Shown: positions 36,061 to 46,400 of the stretch, piece after piece
Position numbering within the stretch: position 1 is the first letter of the stretch
Layout of the letters: each line of letters begins with the position of its first letter
Source: Xylanimonas cellulosilytica
Lineage (GTDB): Bacteria > Actinomycetota > Actinomycetes > Actinomycetales > Actinomycetaceae
DNA: 64,000 nucleotides
Direction: 5' to 3'
Assembly: GCA_001072465.1 (NCBI GenBank)
Contig: JVKM01000061.1
Coordinates: 26,759 to 90,758 of the forward strand
Notes under the pieces: model-generated
What the model saw: only the letters and a program-made list of their open reading frames with translations
The model's database searches: none
What the model was told of the DNA's origin: nothing
Position numbers and translations under genes: made by a program

Positions 36061-36196
36061 GCCGAGGGGCCGACCTTGCGGTCGGCCCCTCGGCTTATCC
36101 CATCAACACAGTGCAAGTTTTCCCAGAAAGCTCCTCGAAAAAGTCTCGTCGGCATGTCCCGGACCCTCATGGTCCGTGCCGTATTCCCTTGTGATG
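36061..36196 (-). ncRNA. Candidate small RNA, copy B
   Basis: Paralogue of the element at 31691-31822, directly upstream of P1 on the same strand. -10 candidate TACACT at 36208-36203. Fold: CGGCA-[CGGACC atgag GGTCCG]-ggaca-TGCCG, then a conserved unpaired GAGGAGC...CTGGGA stretch and the 15-bp hairpin GCCGAGGGGCCGACC / GGTCGGCCCCTCGGC (loop GCAA). Its A-U pair corresponds to G-C in copy A. A 76-codon frame starting ATGTCATCACAAGGG crosses the element, but copy A does not preserve it. The remaining 35905-36350 holds the P1 leader and P2 terminator. Confidence 0.5.
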
Positions 36197-36287
36197 ACAT
36201 TCAGTGTAAACAGCGAACCTTGCGACAACGACAAGACAACCTGAAAAAACCCTGGGAATTTTGGCGCCTGCCTCCTTTGACAGACGT

Positions 36288-36328
36288 CAGGCCCGCACAT
36301 CCCACATGTAGCAGGGTGTGCGGGCCTG
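36288..36328 (-). terminator. Terminator of the second (pseudo)subtilase gene
   Basis: 12-bp stem CAGGCCCGCACA / TGTGCGGGCCTG with a 17-nt loop, 23 bp after the stop. Confidence 0.7.
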
Positions 36329-36350
36329 GACGGTCAGTCTCAGGGACGGC

Positions 36351-39300
36351 CTAGCTGATCAGCTGTCCCGTCTCAGAGAAGGTGTACCACTTCCAGAAGA
36401 TGCGCAGTCGACCCGTGGCCATCGCGCCGCTTCCGGTCTTCAGGTAGTACCAGGCACCACCGTCCTTGAGCCACCCCGTCATCATCTTGCCGGTGGCAGG
36501 ATTGAGGTAGTACCAGGTGTCACCGTCCCTGACCCAGCCGGTCGCCATGACGCCCGTAGCCGGGTCCAGGTAGTACCAGGAGATCCCGTCGAGGACCCAG
36601 CCGCTCGCCTGCGCACCCGATGCGCTGTGGTAGTACCACGAGCCCTGCTCCCTCACCCATCCGGTACGCATGTAGCCGCGCCCGTCAAAACGGTACGTCG
36701 CTCCGTCGATAGCAAGGGTCGCATCGGTGGGGTACGTGCCGTCCTCGTAGCGGTACCACCAGCCGAGGCCATCCCGCTTCCAGGTACCGGCCTTGGGGGT
36801 GGGCGTGGGGGCGCTGACGTGGATGGTGGCGCTGGCGGACACGCTGGGCTGCGTCGGGTCGGAGACGGTGATAGTCGCGTCACCCGCGCCCACCGCACGC
36901 ACCTCGCCGGTCGCACTGACGGTCGCCACGGCCTCGTCCGAGGAGGACCAGACGACGCCGGTCACGTTCGCGTCCGCGGGCTCGTGGGTGGCGCTCAGCG
37001 TGAGGGTCTCCCCTACACCGAGCGTGGCGGACTCGCGCGACAACGCGAGCGACGTCATGGGGATCGCCTTCAGGGCGACCGGTGCCGTTGCCCCGTTGAC
37101 CGGCCAGTCCCACACGTGCAGGTAGATCGTCGACGGGTCACCGCCGATGCTCGTCAGGGCGTCTTTCAGCGGCACGTCGAAGTGGATGTGGACCAGACCG
37201 TCCTCGCTGCGCCCGGTCGGGTAGACCTCGGCGCCGCGCTCAACAACCTTGCCGTCCTCGGTGGCCGAGAAGCCGACACCGGCGATGGCCGAGGAGTCGG
37301 TGGCGTCGAAGGACAGGACGCGGTCCTTGCCCTCACCCGAAACCGTCACGTTGGAGATGACGGGAGCCTGCGTGTCCAGGATGACGCTGTAGCTGATGGC
37401 CTGGGTCGCGGGCGACGGGCCGTAGGACGAGGCCTCGATCGTCAGCGTGTAGCGTCCATCCGGCAGCTCGGTGCCGTCCGGCGCGTAGCCGTTGAACCAG
37501 GGGTCGCAGCCCGGCGCGGAGTCCTCGACCGTGCGTGGCGAGCGCGTGTGCACGTCGTAGATGGACCGATCCGCGCGCCCGCACGTGAAGGAGCGGATCG
37601 TCTCCCCGGCCTCGTTCCTAAAGGTGTAGGTCAGCGAGGGAACGGAGCGCAGCAGGACCGTGCCCGGGGTGACGACGGTCCGGGCGTCCTCGTCCGTGGA
37701 GCGCGAGATGACGAGGAGGTCGGGGTTGACCCCGTTAATCATCCTCTCGTCCTCAACGTCGAAGGGGCTCTGCTGCCCAAACGGCAGGCGCCCATTCATG
37801 AACGTCGACCCGTATCCGCTGATGTGGTTGTCCGGGGTGACCAGGTCGAAGATCGCAGGCGCACCCCAGGAGCCGTAGAAGCCCACGTAGGGGACGGTGA
37901 GGTTCGGAGCCCCGTCGGTGCTCGTGAAGGTGACGGCGCCATCGATGAACGTGCCCTTGGGCGTGTTCTCCGCTGCGTACGAGGCAAAGGCAGAGCGCGG
38001 GGTCACGGTGACGGTCACGGTTGCGGCACCCTTGGCGGGCACGGTCACCGATTCGGAGGAGTAGGTCAGGTCGATTCCCTGTCCCGCCCAGTTCCTCGAG
38101 TGGTGAGTGAACAGCATGCTCGCGACCTTTTCGGACAGTGCCTGTCCACCCAGCATGTAGGTGTGGGCGGTGTCGGAGACGTTCGTCAGGGTCACCTGGA
38201 AGGTCCACCCGGAGGTTCCGTCACCCAAATCGGCCTTGGGACGCGAGGGATCCGCCGCCCCGACGACACTCGGGTACACGGACGAGGTCGTGGCGCCCTG
38301 GGCATCCACCAGGCCTGCACCCACGCGGCGAGGCGAGTAAAAAGTGCCGTTATTCTGCTCCGCGTCCACGATCGGGCGCGCGGTGCCCATCAGGAGGTTC
38401 GTGACCACGGCATTCTTCTCGGAGGCGGACAGGGCCGCAAACGCCGGGTCGGACGCCACGCGCTGACGCACGAGGGTAGCGACCGCGCCGGCCTGAGCCG
38501 AGGCCTCGGCCGTGCCGGACAGTCGATCGTAGTAGTTCCCGGGGGTCGCGGACATGACGGCGCCGCCGGGGGCCGCGACCTCGGGCTTGAGCCGCAGGTC
38601 GGGGGTCACACCCATGGAGGAGAAGTCGGAGGCGTGGATGCCCTCGGGCACGGTCAGGATCGTGGAGGGAGAGACGTTCACCTCGATCGATCCACTCTCC
38701 GAGGCCTTGATGGCGTCGTAGAGGCGGTTGCGGTCCGAGGTCGTAATGGTCGCCATCGGCAGGTTGAACCAGCGATCGACCGACCACTTGACGGGGGTCT
38801 CAGTGTCGTACCAGTGTCCGAGCAGAACACCGGCGGGCTTGCTGGTGAGGGACTTGAGGGCCTTGATCTTGTGCTTGACCTCCACCGAGTGACCGCGCGA
38901 GTCGTTGCCTCCCAGCTCCTCGAGGAGGATCGTGCGCGACAGGTCCCCGTAGTCCGTTCCAAGCTGCTTGGTCAGGTCTTCGCTCGAGCCGTTGCCTGCG
39001 TAGACCACGCGGTACGTGCCCTCGGCGAGGGTGTCGAATCCGGGGCCGTCACCCTTGCTCATGCGAGCCAGGGGGCGGTAGCCGATCAGGTGATCCCCAA
39101 AGGTGAGGGCACCCATGATCTCCTGCTCGTTGACCGAGGCCACGGCGAGGGTCGAAGAGAAGGCCGCGGGGAAACCGAGCGCGCCGTTGTCGGGGTCGTC
39201 GGCTCGACCATAGCTCTCGACGTCACCGGCGGGCGCGTAGACGGTCGTGCCCTGCGCGCCGAGGGCCTCGTAGACGTGGGAGTAGAGGGCCTCTGCGTCG

Positions 39301-40265
39301 TCCGTGAATCCTTCGGTCTTGGAGAAGGAGACCGAGACGACGTCGGGCTTGAGGACCATCGCGTCGTCGAGCGCGGCCAGGAGGTTCACGTCGCTGGCAT
39401 CATTGCCCGGATCCTTCGTCACCTTCGCGACGATGAGCTGAGCCTGGGGAGCAGCGCCCGAGAACTGTCCGCTGTTAGCCGCGGCGAGGGCTGCGACGTG
39501 CGTGCCCTGAGTGTTGGCGCTGCGGGCTCCGTCGCCTCCTTCCTCCGTGGCCAGCACGTCGGTGTCCCCGTCGCCGTAGTCGTAGGCGAAGGGGATCTTG
39601 GGACTCACCCACACGCCGCCCTTGCCGGCACCCAGCTGCGAGGCGAGCGAGGCCACCGAGTCCTGCGTGAGGTGCAGCGACGCTGCATCCATGTCGCCGG
39701 CAAAAGCCTGGTGCGAGGTATCGATGCCGCTGTCGATGAGCTCGATGACCTGGCCCTGGCCCTTCTGGGCGAGCGCGTCGGCCCGCATCATCTGGGCAGC
39801 GGCACCGGTGGCTGCATCCGACTCGTCGCCCCCTGCGACAGCGCGATAGCCTCCGGAGATCTCGTCATCCGTGGCGAACGTATGGCTGCCATCGAGGAAG
39901 GCACCCTTGACGCCGGCCGTCGCCTTGATGGCGCCGAGCGTCGAGGCGGGCGCTTGGATCGCAAAGCCGTCAAAGGCGTGGTGGTAGTCGCGCACGTCGG
40001 TGACGGTCGCACCGGGGCTGGCCGATGCTACGGCCTCGCCGATGCGCTTCTTCATCTGCGCGTAGTACGCGGCGTGGTCAGCCCCGGCGTCGCCCGCCTC
40101 GAGCTGGACGATGATCGTGCTGGGCGAGTTATCGCCGCCCTGCTGGGGCGACGAGGCCTGGGTGGCGTCGGCCTCGTCCGCAAAGGCGGCGGGCACGCCG
40201 ATCGGGGTGAGCGCGAGGGCGCCGGCCGCTATGAGCGTCAGCGCTGCGCGTCGGTAGTGAAACAT
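36351..40265 (-). CDS. Secreted subtilase-like pseudoprotease with cell-wall-binding repeats (P2)
   Basis: 1304 residues, start MFHYRRAALTLIAAGALALT (signal peptide). It aligns with P1 over the whole length: S8 fold with PA insert, Fn3-like region, a Big_2 Ig-like domain (about 1068-1155, VVWSSSDEAVATVSATGEV) and choline-binding-type repeats. The catalytic Asp178 is kept (LIDSG), but the His is Gln253 (NTQGTHV), the oxyanion Asn is Asp348 (APAGD), and the nucleophile Ser is Ala586 (SGTAEASA). The frame is intact with no stops, so the protein is probably made but proteolytically dead: a binding protein, decoy or inhibitor titrator (inference). Confidence 0.88.
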   Translation of the reverse strand: MFHYRRAALTLIAAGALALTPIGVPAAFADEADATQASSPQQGGDNSPSTIIVQLEAGDAGADHAAYYAQMKKRIGEAVASASPGATVTDVRDYHHAFDGFAIQAPASTLGAIKATAGVKGAFLDGSHTFATDDEISGGYRAVAGGDESDAATGAAAQMMRADALAQKGQGQVIELIDSGIDTSHQAFAGDMDAASLHLTQDSVASLASQLGAGKGGVWVSPKIPFAYDYGDGDTDVLATEEGGDGARSANTQGTHVAALAAANSGQFSGAAPQAQLIVAKVTKDPGNDASDVNLLAALDDAMVLKPDVVSVSFSKTEGFTDDAEALYSHVYEALGAQGTTVYAPAGDVESYGRADDPDNGALGFPAAFSSTLAVASVNEQEIMGALTFGDHLIGYRPLARMSKGDGPGFDTLAEGTYRVVYAGNGSSEDLTKQLGTDYGDLSRTILLEELGGNDSRGHSVEVKHKIKALKSLTSKPAGVLLGHWYDTETPVKWSVDRWFNLPMATITTSDRNRLYDAIKASESGSIEVNVSPSTILTVPEGIHASDFSSMGVTPDLRLKPEVAAPGGAVMSATPGNYYDRLSGTAEASAQAGAVATLVRQRVASDPAFAALSASEKNAVVTNLLMGTARPIVDAEQNNGTFYSPRRVGAGLVDAQGATTSSVYPSVVGAADPSRPKADLGDGTSGWTFQVTLTNVSDTAHTYMLGGQALSEKVASMLFTHHSRNWAGQGIDLTYSSESVTVPAKGAATVTVTVTPRSAFASYAAENTPKGTFIDGAVTFTSTDGAPNLTVPYVGFYGSWGAPAIFDLVTPDNHISGYGSTFMNGRLPFGQQSPFDVEDERMINGVNPDLLVISRSTDEDARTVVTPGTVLLRSVPSLTYTFRNEAGETIRSFTCGRADRSIYDVHTRSPRTVEDSAPGCDPWFNGYAPDGTELPDGRYTLTIEASSYGPSPATQAISYSVILDTQAPVISNVTVSGEGKDRVLSFDATDSSAIAGVGFSATEDGKVVERGAEVYPTGRSEDGLVHIHFDVPLKDALTSIGGDPSTIYLHVWDWPVNGATAPVALKAIPMTSLALSRESATLGVGETLTLSATHEPADANVTGVVWSSSDEAVATVSATGEVRAVGAGDATITVSDPTQPSVSASATIHVSAPTPTPKAGTWKRDGLGWWYRYEDGTYPTDATLAIDGATYRFDGRGYMRTGWVREQGSWYYHSASGAQASGWVLDGISWYYLDPATGVMATGWVRDGDTWYYLNPATGKMMTGWLKDGGAWYYLKTGSGAMATGRLRIFWKWYTFSETGQLIS

Positions 40266-40388
40266 TGTCGGCTCGCTTTCTTCACACAAAAGTGTTGAGC
40301 TGCATGAGGGTGAGTGATCGCGCGGCACATCCCTGTGGGGCGCGATAGGGCGGGAGAAGCGTATGCGGTGCCCGCGTCGCCTTGCGAG

Positions 40389-40430
40389 CGCGCCCGCTCC
40401 CCCGGCACGAGTCCGGGCGGGGCGGGCGCG
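40389..40430 (-). terminator. Terminator of the leucine-rich-repeat gene (P3)
   Basis: G/C-rich imperfect stem CGCGCCCGC...CCCCCGG / CCGGGCGGGGCGGGCGCG, 30 bp after the P3 stop. Confidence 0.6.
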
Positions 40431-40459
40431 ACGCATGGGTAGTCCTTCGGGTCAGTGGA

Positions 40460-43078
40460 TCAGCGGATCAACTTGCCGTTGTCGGCGAATCGGTAGTACT
40501 TCCACACGATCCACAGGCGTCCGGTCGCCATCTGGCCACTGCCGGGCTTGAGGTAGTACCAGGAGCCCTCCTCGTAGTGCCATCCGGTCTTCATCTTCCC
40601 GTTGGCGGGGTTCAGGTAGTACCAGTGCGAACCGTCTTCGACCCATCCCGTGGCCATCTGGCCACTTCCGGGAGTCAGGTAGTACCAGGAGACGCCGTCA
40701 AGGACCCAGCCGGTGGCCTGAGCGCCGGACAGCGCGTGGTAGTACCACGAGCCCCGTTCGAAGACCCAGCCGGTACGCATGTAGCCGTCCGCGTCGAAGC
40801 GGTAGAACTGGCCGTCGATGGTCTTGGCCGTGTTCGAGGGGTAGGTGCCGTCCGCGTAGCGGTACCACCAGCCGCGAGCGCCCCACGTCCACGTGCCCTG
40901 AGCGGGAGCGGAGTCGGAGGCGGCCTTGACAGTCACGGTCGCCGAGGTGACGACGTGGGGATCCTGGCGCACGTCGAGGCGCAGGACGACGTCGGTGCTG
41001 GTCGGGGTCCAGGTGTAGGAGGCGGTGGACGCGCTCTCATCCGAGCTGCCCTGCATCGAGTCCCAGTCCTGGAGAACCGTTTCGGCGCCATCCCCGCTGA
41101 TCTGCACGACGCGCATCTGGCGTCCACCCAGAGTGCCGCCCTGAGCGGAGACGTTCACGGTCGTCGGCGTGCCCACGGAGGTGGTGAGCGTGTACCCGGG
41201 GCCGGCCTCGGTGATTCCGGCGCCCGCTACCGCGACCTGCGGGCGAGCGTACTCGAAGAGGTTTGCCGTGTTGTAGCCGGCTTCCTTCATGGCCGCCTCG
41301 GTGAGCGTCCAGGCCTTCGAGCCCTTGGGGGCGGCGACGTAGATTTCGGTGCCCTCCTTGAGGTCCTGTGCCATGTCGGCGGCAAGCTTGATGTCCTGCA
41401 CGGTCGAGGGCAGGACCAGGACGCGGGGCGTGTCGAACCAGAAGGTGAAGCTAGTCATTCCCTCACCAAAGTAGGCGCTGTCGGGACGCCCATTGGAGGC
41501 CTTGCCCTCGTAGTAGAACTCGCCGTTGTTACCGCCGCGGACGATGATGTGGCGCGGGGTGGCGGCGTCTCGCGGCGTCATCCACAGTTCCGTGACCTGG
41601 GAGCCCAGCTCGATCGTGTCGAGTCCGTTGTTGACGAGGCCTCGGGCCACCGTCACCGAGTCGGGGATGACGAGATCGGCGAGGTTCGCGTCGCCGTCGA
41701 AGGCACCGTAGCCGATAGTCGTCAGCCCCTCGGGCAGGACGACGCGACGCAGGGACGTGTTGTGCGCGAAAGCGGTGTCGGCGATAGCGACCGTGCCGTC
41801 AGGAACCGCGAATTCGGAGGCCCCGTTCGTGGGCAGATACAGGACCAGGGTGCGCCCGGTGTCGCCCTTGCTGTACAGGACGCCGTCTTCCACGGAGAAC
41901 GCCGAGTTGGCGGGGGCGACGCTCAGCGAGGCGAGGTTGCTCGCGTCCACGAATGCGGATTCACCGATGGAGGTCAGGCCCGAGCCCAGATGCACAGACC
42001 GGAGCGCAGCGTTCCCAGCGAACGCGCCCTTACCGATCGAGGTTACCGAGTCGGGCAACGACACAGAGACGAGAGCCGAACCGTCGAAGGCGTAGTCGCC
42101 AACGTCGGTCAGGCGATTCAGGTCGGGGCGGAAATTCACCTCGGCGAGCGCCTTATCGTAGCGGAAGGCACTATCTGTGAGCGCCTTCGTGCCGCCCAGG
42201 TCGACTCGCTGCAGCTTGGGCATGTACCAAAAGGCTGTGTCGTCCATGGACTCGAAGTCGTCGGGCAGGGTCAGAGAGGTAATCTGCGACCCCACGAACG
42301 CACCCCTGTTCACGTGGCGCAGGCTCGACGGCAAAGCCAGGGAGGTGATCTGCGCGGAGGAGAAAGCGCCCTCGTCGATGGTCGTGGTCCCCTCGGAAAC
42401 CGTGTAGTTCCCGCCGGCGTTCTTCGCCTGCGGGTAGGTCGCCAGGTGGGTCAGACCCTTCGTGTACAGGACCCCGTCGACGCTCTGGTAGTTCTGGTTG
42501 GCCGCGTCAACCTCGATGCTCTCCAGGAGCGGAGTACGCGCGAATGCAGCGAAAAGACCATCGGCCTGTACGTTCGGGCCGACGTGGACGGAGCGCAGCT
42601 TTGCCATGTCGCTGAAAGTCTCCAAGCCCGCCGTCTTGAGAGAGCGAGGCAGCGTGACATGTTCGAGCGGGGTGTATGCGAAGACGCGTTCTCCAAGCGT
42701 CTCCAGCTGCGAGGGATGCGCATCGTCATCCTGGAAGGTGACCTGGGTCAGCGGCTGGCCCGAGAAGGCGTTGTCATCGATCGCTCGCACGCTCGCGGGG
42801 ATCCACAGACTCGTCAGATGCGCGTCAGTGAAGGCATTCGTACTGATCTCGGTCACGCCCTCGGGGATGCGAACATCCGTCGCAGTGCCCGTGTACGACA
42901 CGAGCACGCCATCGGCGTCGATGGTGAACCCCTCGGCATTGGCGTGCAGCGGGGCGGCTGCGTTGACCCGACCGGCGGTGCCAGCGTCTGCCGCGAACGC
43001 GGCTGGCACGCTGACCACGGTCAGGGACAGGGCGCCGGCGAGCGCGAACGCCAGCACCGTTGACTTTCGATGGGACAT
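40460..43078 (-). CDS. BspA-like leucine-rich-repeat surface protein with cell-wall-binding repeats (P3)
   Basis: 872 residues from MSHRKSTVLAFALAGALSL with a signal peptide ending at AAFAAD. Residues about 50-600 are LRR_5 (BspA/TpLRR) repeats with the typical I..xAF..xxxLxxVxLPxxLxxIG pattern, for example LPDSVTSIGKGAFAGNAAL. A beta-sandwich-like region follows and then choline-binding-type repeats (about 733-872, GWWYRYADGTYP onward). BspA-type proteins of oral bacteria bind host matrix and other bacteria, so an adhesin role is likely. The LRR and following region are colinear with the C-terminal half of P4. Confidence 0.88.
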   Translation of the reverse strand: MSHRKSTVLAFALAGALSLTVVSVPAAFAADAGTAGRVNAAAPLHANAEGFTIDADGVLVSYTGTATDVRIPEGVTEISTNAFTDAHLTSLWIPASVRAIDDNAFSGQPLTQVTFQDDDAHPSQLETLGERVFAYTPLEHVTLPRSLKTAGLETFSDMAKLRSVHVGPNVQADGLFAAFARTPLLESIEVDAANQNYQSVDGVLYTKGLTHLATYPQAKNAGGNYTVSEGTTTIDEGAFSSAQITSLALPSSLRHVNRGAFVGSQITSLTLPDDFESMDDTAFWYMPKLQRVDLGGTKALTDSAFRYDKALAEVNFRPDLNRLTDVGDYAFDGSALVSVSLPDSVTSIGKGAFAGNAALRSVHLGSGLTSIGESAFVDASNLASLSVAPANSAFSVEDGVLYSKGDTGRTLVLYLPTNGASEFAVPDGTVAIADTAFAHNTSLRRVVLPEGLTTIGYGAFDGDANLADLVIPDSVTVARGLVNNGLDTIELGSQVTELWMTPRDAATPRHIIVRGGNNGEFYYEGKASNGRPDSAYFGEGMTSFTFWFDTPRVLVLPSTVQDIKLAADMAQDLKEGTEIYVAAPKGSKAWTLTEAAMKEAGYNTANLFEYARPQVAVAGAGITEAGPGYTLTTSVGTPTTVNVSAQGGTLGGRQMRVVQISGDGAETVLQDWDSMQGSSDESASTASYTWTPTSTDVVLRLDVRQDPHVVTSATVTVKAASDSAPAQGTWTWGARGWWYRYADGTYPSNTAKTIDGQFYRFDADGYMRTGWVFERGSWYYHALSGAQATGWVLDGVSWYYLTPGSGQMATGWVEDGSHWYYLNPANGKMKTGWHYEEGSWYYLKPGSGQMATGRLWIVWKYYRFADNGKLIR

Positions 43079-43439
43079 CTGTGACCCCCTCTATTGACAG
43101 TTGGTAAGGGAAGGCTCCGTGTTGCGACCACGACCCCTCGTGTCAAACATATCCCTCAAGAGGGTTTTTAGGTACCCCCTGAGACACTCCTTCTCAGCAT
43201 GTGTCGGTCGGACTTTTAGGATCTTTGCGCGTAGTACCATGCATCAATCCAAACCGACAGATAACGCACAGAGACGACAATGCGGTCGTTTTTCGCCCGT
43301 ATTTTCTAGGGTTGCATAACATCTTTCCACCGAATCTGACAAATCAACCGGCAGCCAGAATTTATGCCCTATGCGACCCTACAAGCGAGCGCGCGCGAAG
43401 TCATATCACGACAGTCCCGACCTAGTGGTCGAACAAATG
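43079..43439. other. Intergenic region upstream of P3
   Basis: 360 bp, A/T-rich for this genome, with no supported gene. It should hold the P3 promoter: TTGACA lies on the minus strand at 43146-43141, without a clear -10. A short inverted repeat CCCTC-AA-GAGGG at 43153-43164 is followed by five T on the plus strand. Confidence 0.4.
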
Positions 43440-43472
43440 CCCGCGCCCCGGAGAGTCTCCGGGGCGCGGGCG
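43440..43472 (-). terminator. Terminator of P4
   Basis: 16-bp perfect stem GCCCGCGCCCCGGAGA / TCTCCGGGGCGCGGGC around a single central base, 19 bp after the P4 stop. Confidence 0.8.
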
Positions 43473-43490
43473 AGCAGTCTCGCAGCTATG

Positions 43491-46400
43491 TCAGCCGACG
43501 AGCTGTCCCGATTCATTGAAGTAGTACCACTTCCAGCCGATCCAGTGTCCACCCGTGTACATCGCACCGGAGTCGGTGCTCAGGTAGTACCAGGAGCCAC
43601 CATCCTTCAGCCAGCCGGTGGTCAGCGCGCCGCTGGGGGCCATGTAGTACCAGGCAGAACCGTCCTTGACCCATCCGGTCGCCATCGCGCCGCTTCCGGG
43701 CGTCAGGTAGTACCAGGTCGGACCATCGAGGATCCATCCCGTCACCATCTGTCCCGTCGCCGGATCCAGGTAGTACCAGGAGGAGCCGTCCTTCACCCAG
43801 CCGCTCGCCTGAGCGCCAGACAGATTGTGGAAGTACCACGCGCCACCCTCACTCACCCAGCCGGTGCGCATGTAGCCATCCGCGCCGAAGCGGTAGGTGG
43901 AGTTACCGATCTGCACCGTCTGGTTCGCCGGATAGGTGCCATCCGCATAGCGGTACCACCAGCCAACGGAGTCGCTGATCCACTGGCCACCCTGCGGGGC
44001 GGGAGCAGGAGACGGGTCCGGCGTCGGCTCAGGAGCAGGCGTCGGCTCGGGCGCAGGGGTCGGATCCGGCTCAGGCACAGGCGTCGGATCCGGCGCGGGC
44101 GTCGGGTCCGGCGTTGGCTCAGGAGCCGGCGTCGGGTCCGGGGCACCCGGGAGCTTGATCATGAGGGTGCTCGTCAGGTACGAAGCGTCGCGCACCTGGA
44201 CGCGCAGGCTCACGTCGGCGGCGGACGGGGTCCACGGGAAGGTCACGGAGGAGGCCGCAGCTCGGTCCCCACCGTCCGTCACCGTCGTCCAGTCGCGCAC
44301 GAGGGTCTCGGTGCCGTCCGCGCCGATCTGCACGGCTCGGACCTGCTGTGTGCCGGCGATGCCACCGGCGACCGTCGCGGTCACGTCGACCGACGCGCCG
44401 ACCTCGCCCGTGTAGGTGTAGCTTCCCCCGGCCTCGTTAATGTTGGCACCCGCCAGGGTCATCGACGCGCCCGTGTAGGTGTGCAGGTGGGAGGGGGCGA
44501 TGCCGGCCGCCTCGAGGGCGTCCTTGGCGACATTCCACGCCGGCTCACCCTCGGCTGCGGCGACGTAGACGTGGGTGTCGTCCTTCTTCTCGTCGCTCAG
44601 CTCCGGCTCGAGGTCGAGTCGGGTGAGCGTGGAGGGCAGGACGAGGACGCGCGGGACGTCCACGCCGAAGGACACACGAGTCATGCCCTCGCCGAAGTAG
44701 GCGCTCTGGCGGCGTCCGTTCGTCGGGCGACCGTCGTACACGAAGGAGCCGTCCACACCGCCACGCACGACGATGCGACGAGGCATGGGAACCCAGCTGC
44801 CTTCCATGCGGATCGAGGTCACCTTGGAGCCGTACTCGACGAGCTCCAGGGAGTTTCCGGTGACGCCGCTCGAGCGCTCGACCGACTCCGGGATGACGAG
44901 CTCGGTGAGGGCCGTGGTGCCCGCGAAGGCGTCGTCGCCGATGACCTTGAGGCCGTCGGGCAGGACGACGCGGGTGAGCGTCTTATTGTTGGCGAATGCA
45001 GTCGCGCCAATCTCGACCGTGCCCGCGCGCACCGTGTAGTCGGTGAGCGTGTTGGCGGCCGGGGACAGCATCAGGTGCAGGCCATCGTCCGCCTTGCGGT
45101 ACAGGACGTTGTGCTCGGCCGAGTACACCGGGTTGCCATCCGCAACGGTCAGCGTCGCGATCTTGCGGTCGTTGTACAGGGCGGTCTCGGCGAAGGAGGT
45201 GACGCCCGCTCCGATGTGGAACGAGGTCAGGGCCGTGCTCTCCGAGAATGCCTGCTCGCCGACCGTGGTCACGGAGTCCGGCAGGGTCACAGACGACTGC
45301 GCCGTGCGGCTGAACGCGAAGTCGCCGATCGTGGTCAGGCGGCCGAGCTCGGGCCGGAAGTTGACGCCGGCCTTGGCGCTCGTGGACTCAAACGCGCTGC
45401 CGCCCAGGGAGATCGTGCCGCCCAGGTCGATGCTCGCGAGCTTGTCGGCGGAGCAGAAGGCGCAGGTGCCGACCATCTCGAACTTCTCGGGGAGGGTGAC
45501 CGCGGTGAGCGCGGAGAGGCGGAAGGCCTCGTCCTTGATCTCGCGCAGGCTGTCGGGCAGGGTCACGGAGGTGATGCCAGCCTTCTGGAAGGCCTTGGGC
45601 GCGATCGTCGCGACTCCGTCCAGGACCGTGTACGCGCCGCCGGGATTCTTGGCGGCCGGGTACAGGATCAGGCGCGAGTGGTCCTTGGAGTACAGGACTC
45701 CGTCGACGCTCTCGTAGTTCGGGTTCGCGGGATCGACCTCGACGCTGGTCAGCGCGGTGGTCTCGGCGTAGCCCGAGGTCACCGAGTCGGCGGCGACGTT
45801 GGGCCCCAGCTTGATCGTCGTGAGCGCCGAGTTGTAGTCGAAGACCTCCGCGCCGATCGTCACCACGGAGCGCGGAAGCTCAATGGACTCCAGGCTCGTG
45901 TTGGCGAATGCGCGGTCGGCGATCTTGGTCAGCTGGGCCGGGTGGGCCTCGTCGTCAACAAAGGTGATCCTCTTCAGCGAGCTGTAGATGAAGGCCTCCA
46001 GGCCGATCGAGCGCACCGAAGCAGGGATCGTCACGGATTCCACGGTGGAGCTCGCGAAGGCACGCTCTCCGATGGAGGTCACGGTGTCGGGCAGGGTGAC
46101 CTCGGTGGCCGACCCCTTGTACTTCACGAGGACACCGTCCTCGCTGATCTCGAAGTCGTCGGCGTCGGCGGAGCGCACCGTGACGGGGATGGACGCGGTC
46201 TTAGTAGCGCCGGCTTCGGTGGTGACGGTGGCGGTCAGCGTGCCCGAACCCGCGTGATCGCCGGCGGTCAGGGTCGCCTTGCGCGTGTCCGTGTCGGCGG
46301 CGACCGTTGCCAGGTCGGCCGGCTCCACGCTCCACGTCACCGCGCGGTCCTTCAGCGAAGGCGCCAGGTAGGCCTTCACGGGGGCGGTCTCGCCCACCTT

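Noticed and set aside
35970..36200. 76-codon protein across small-RNA copy B
   Set aside because: The paralogous copy A changes frame inside the shared sequence, while base pairing is kept, so an RNA reading is better supported.
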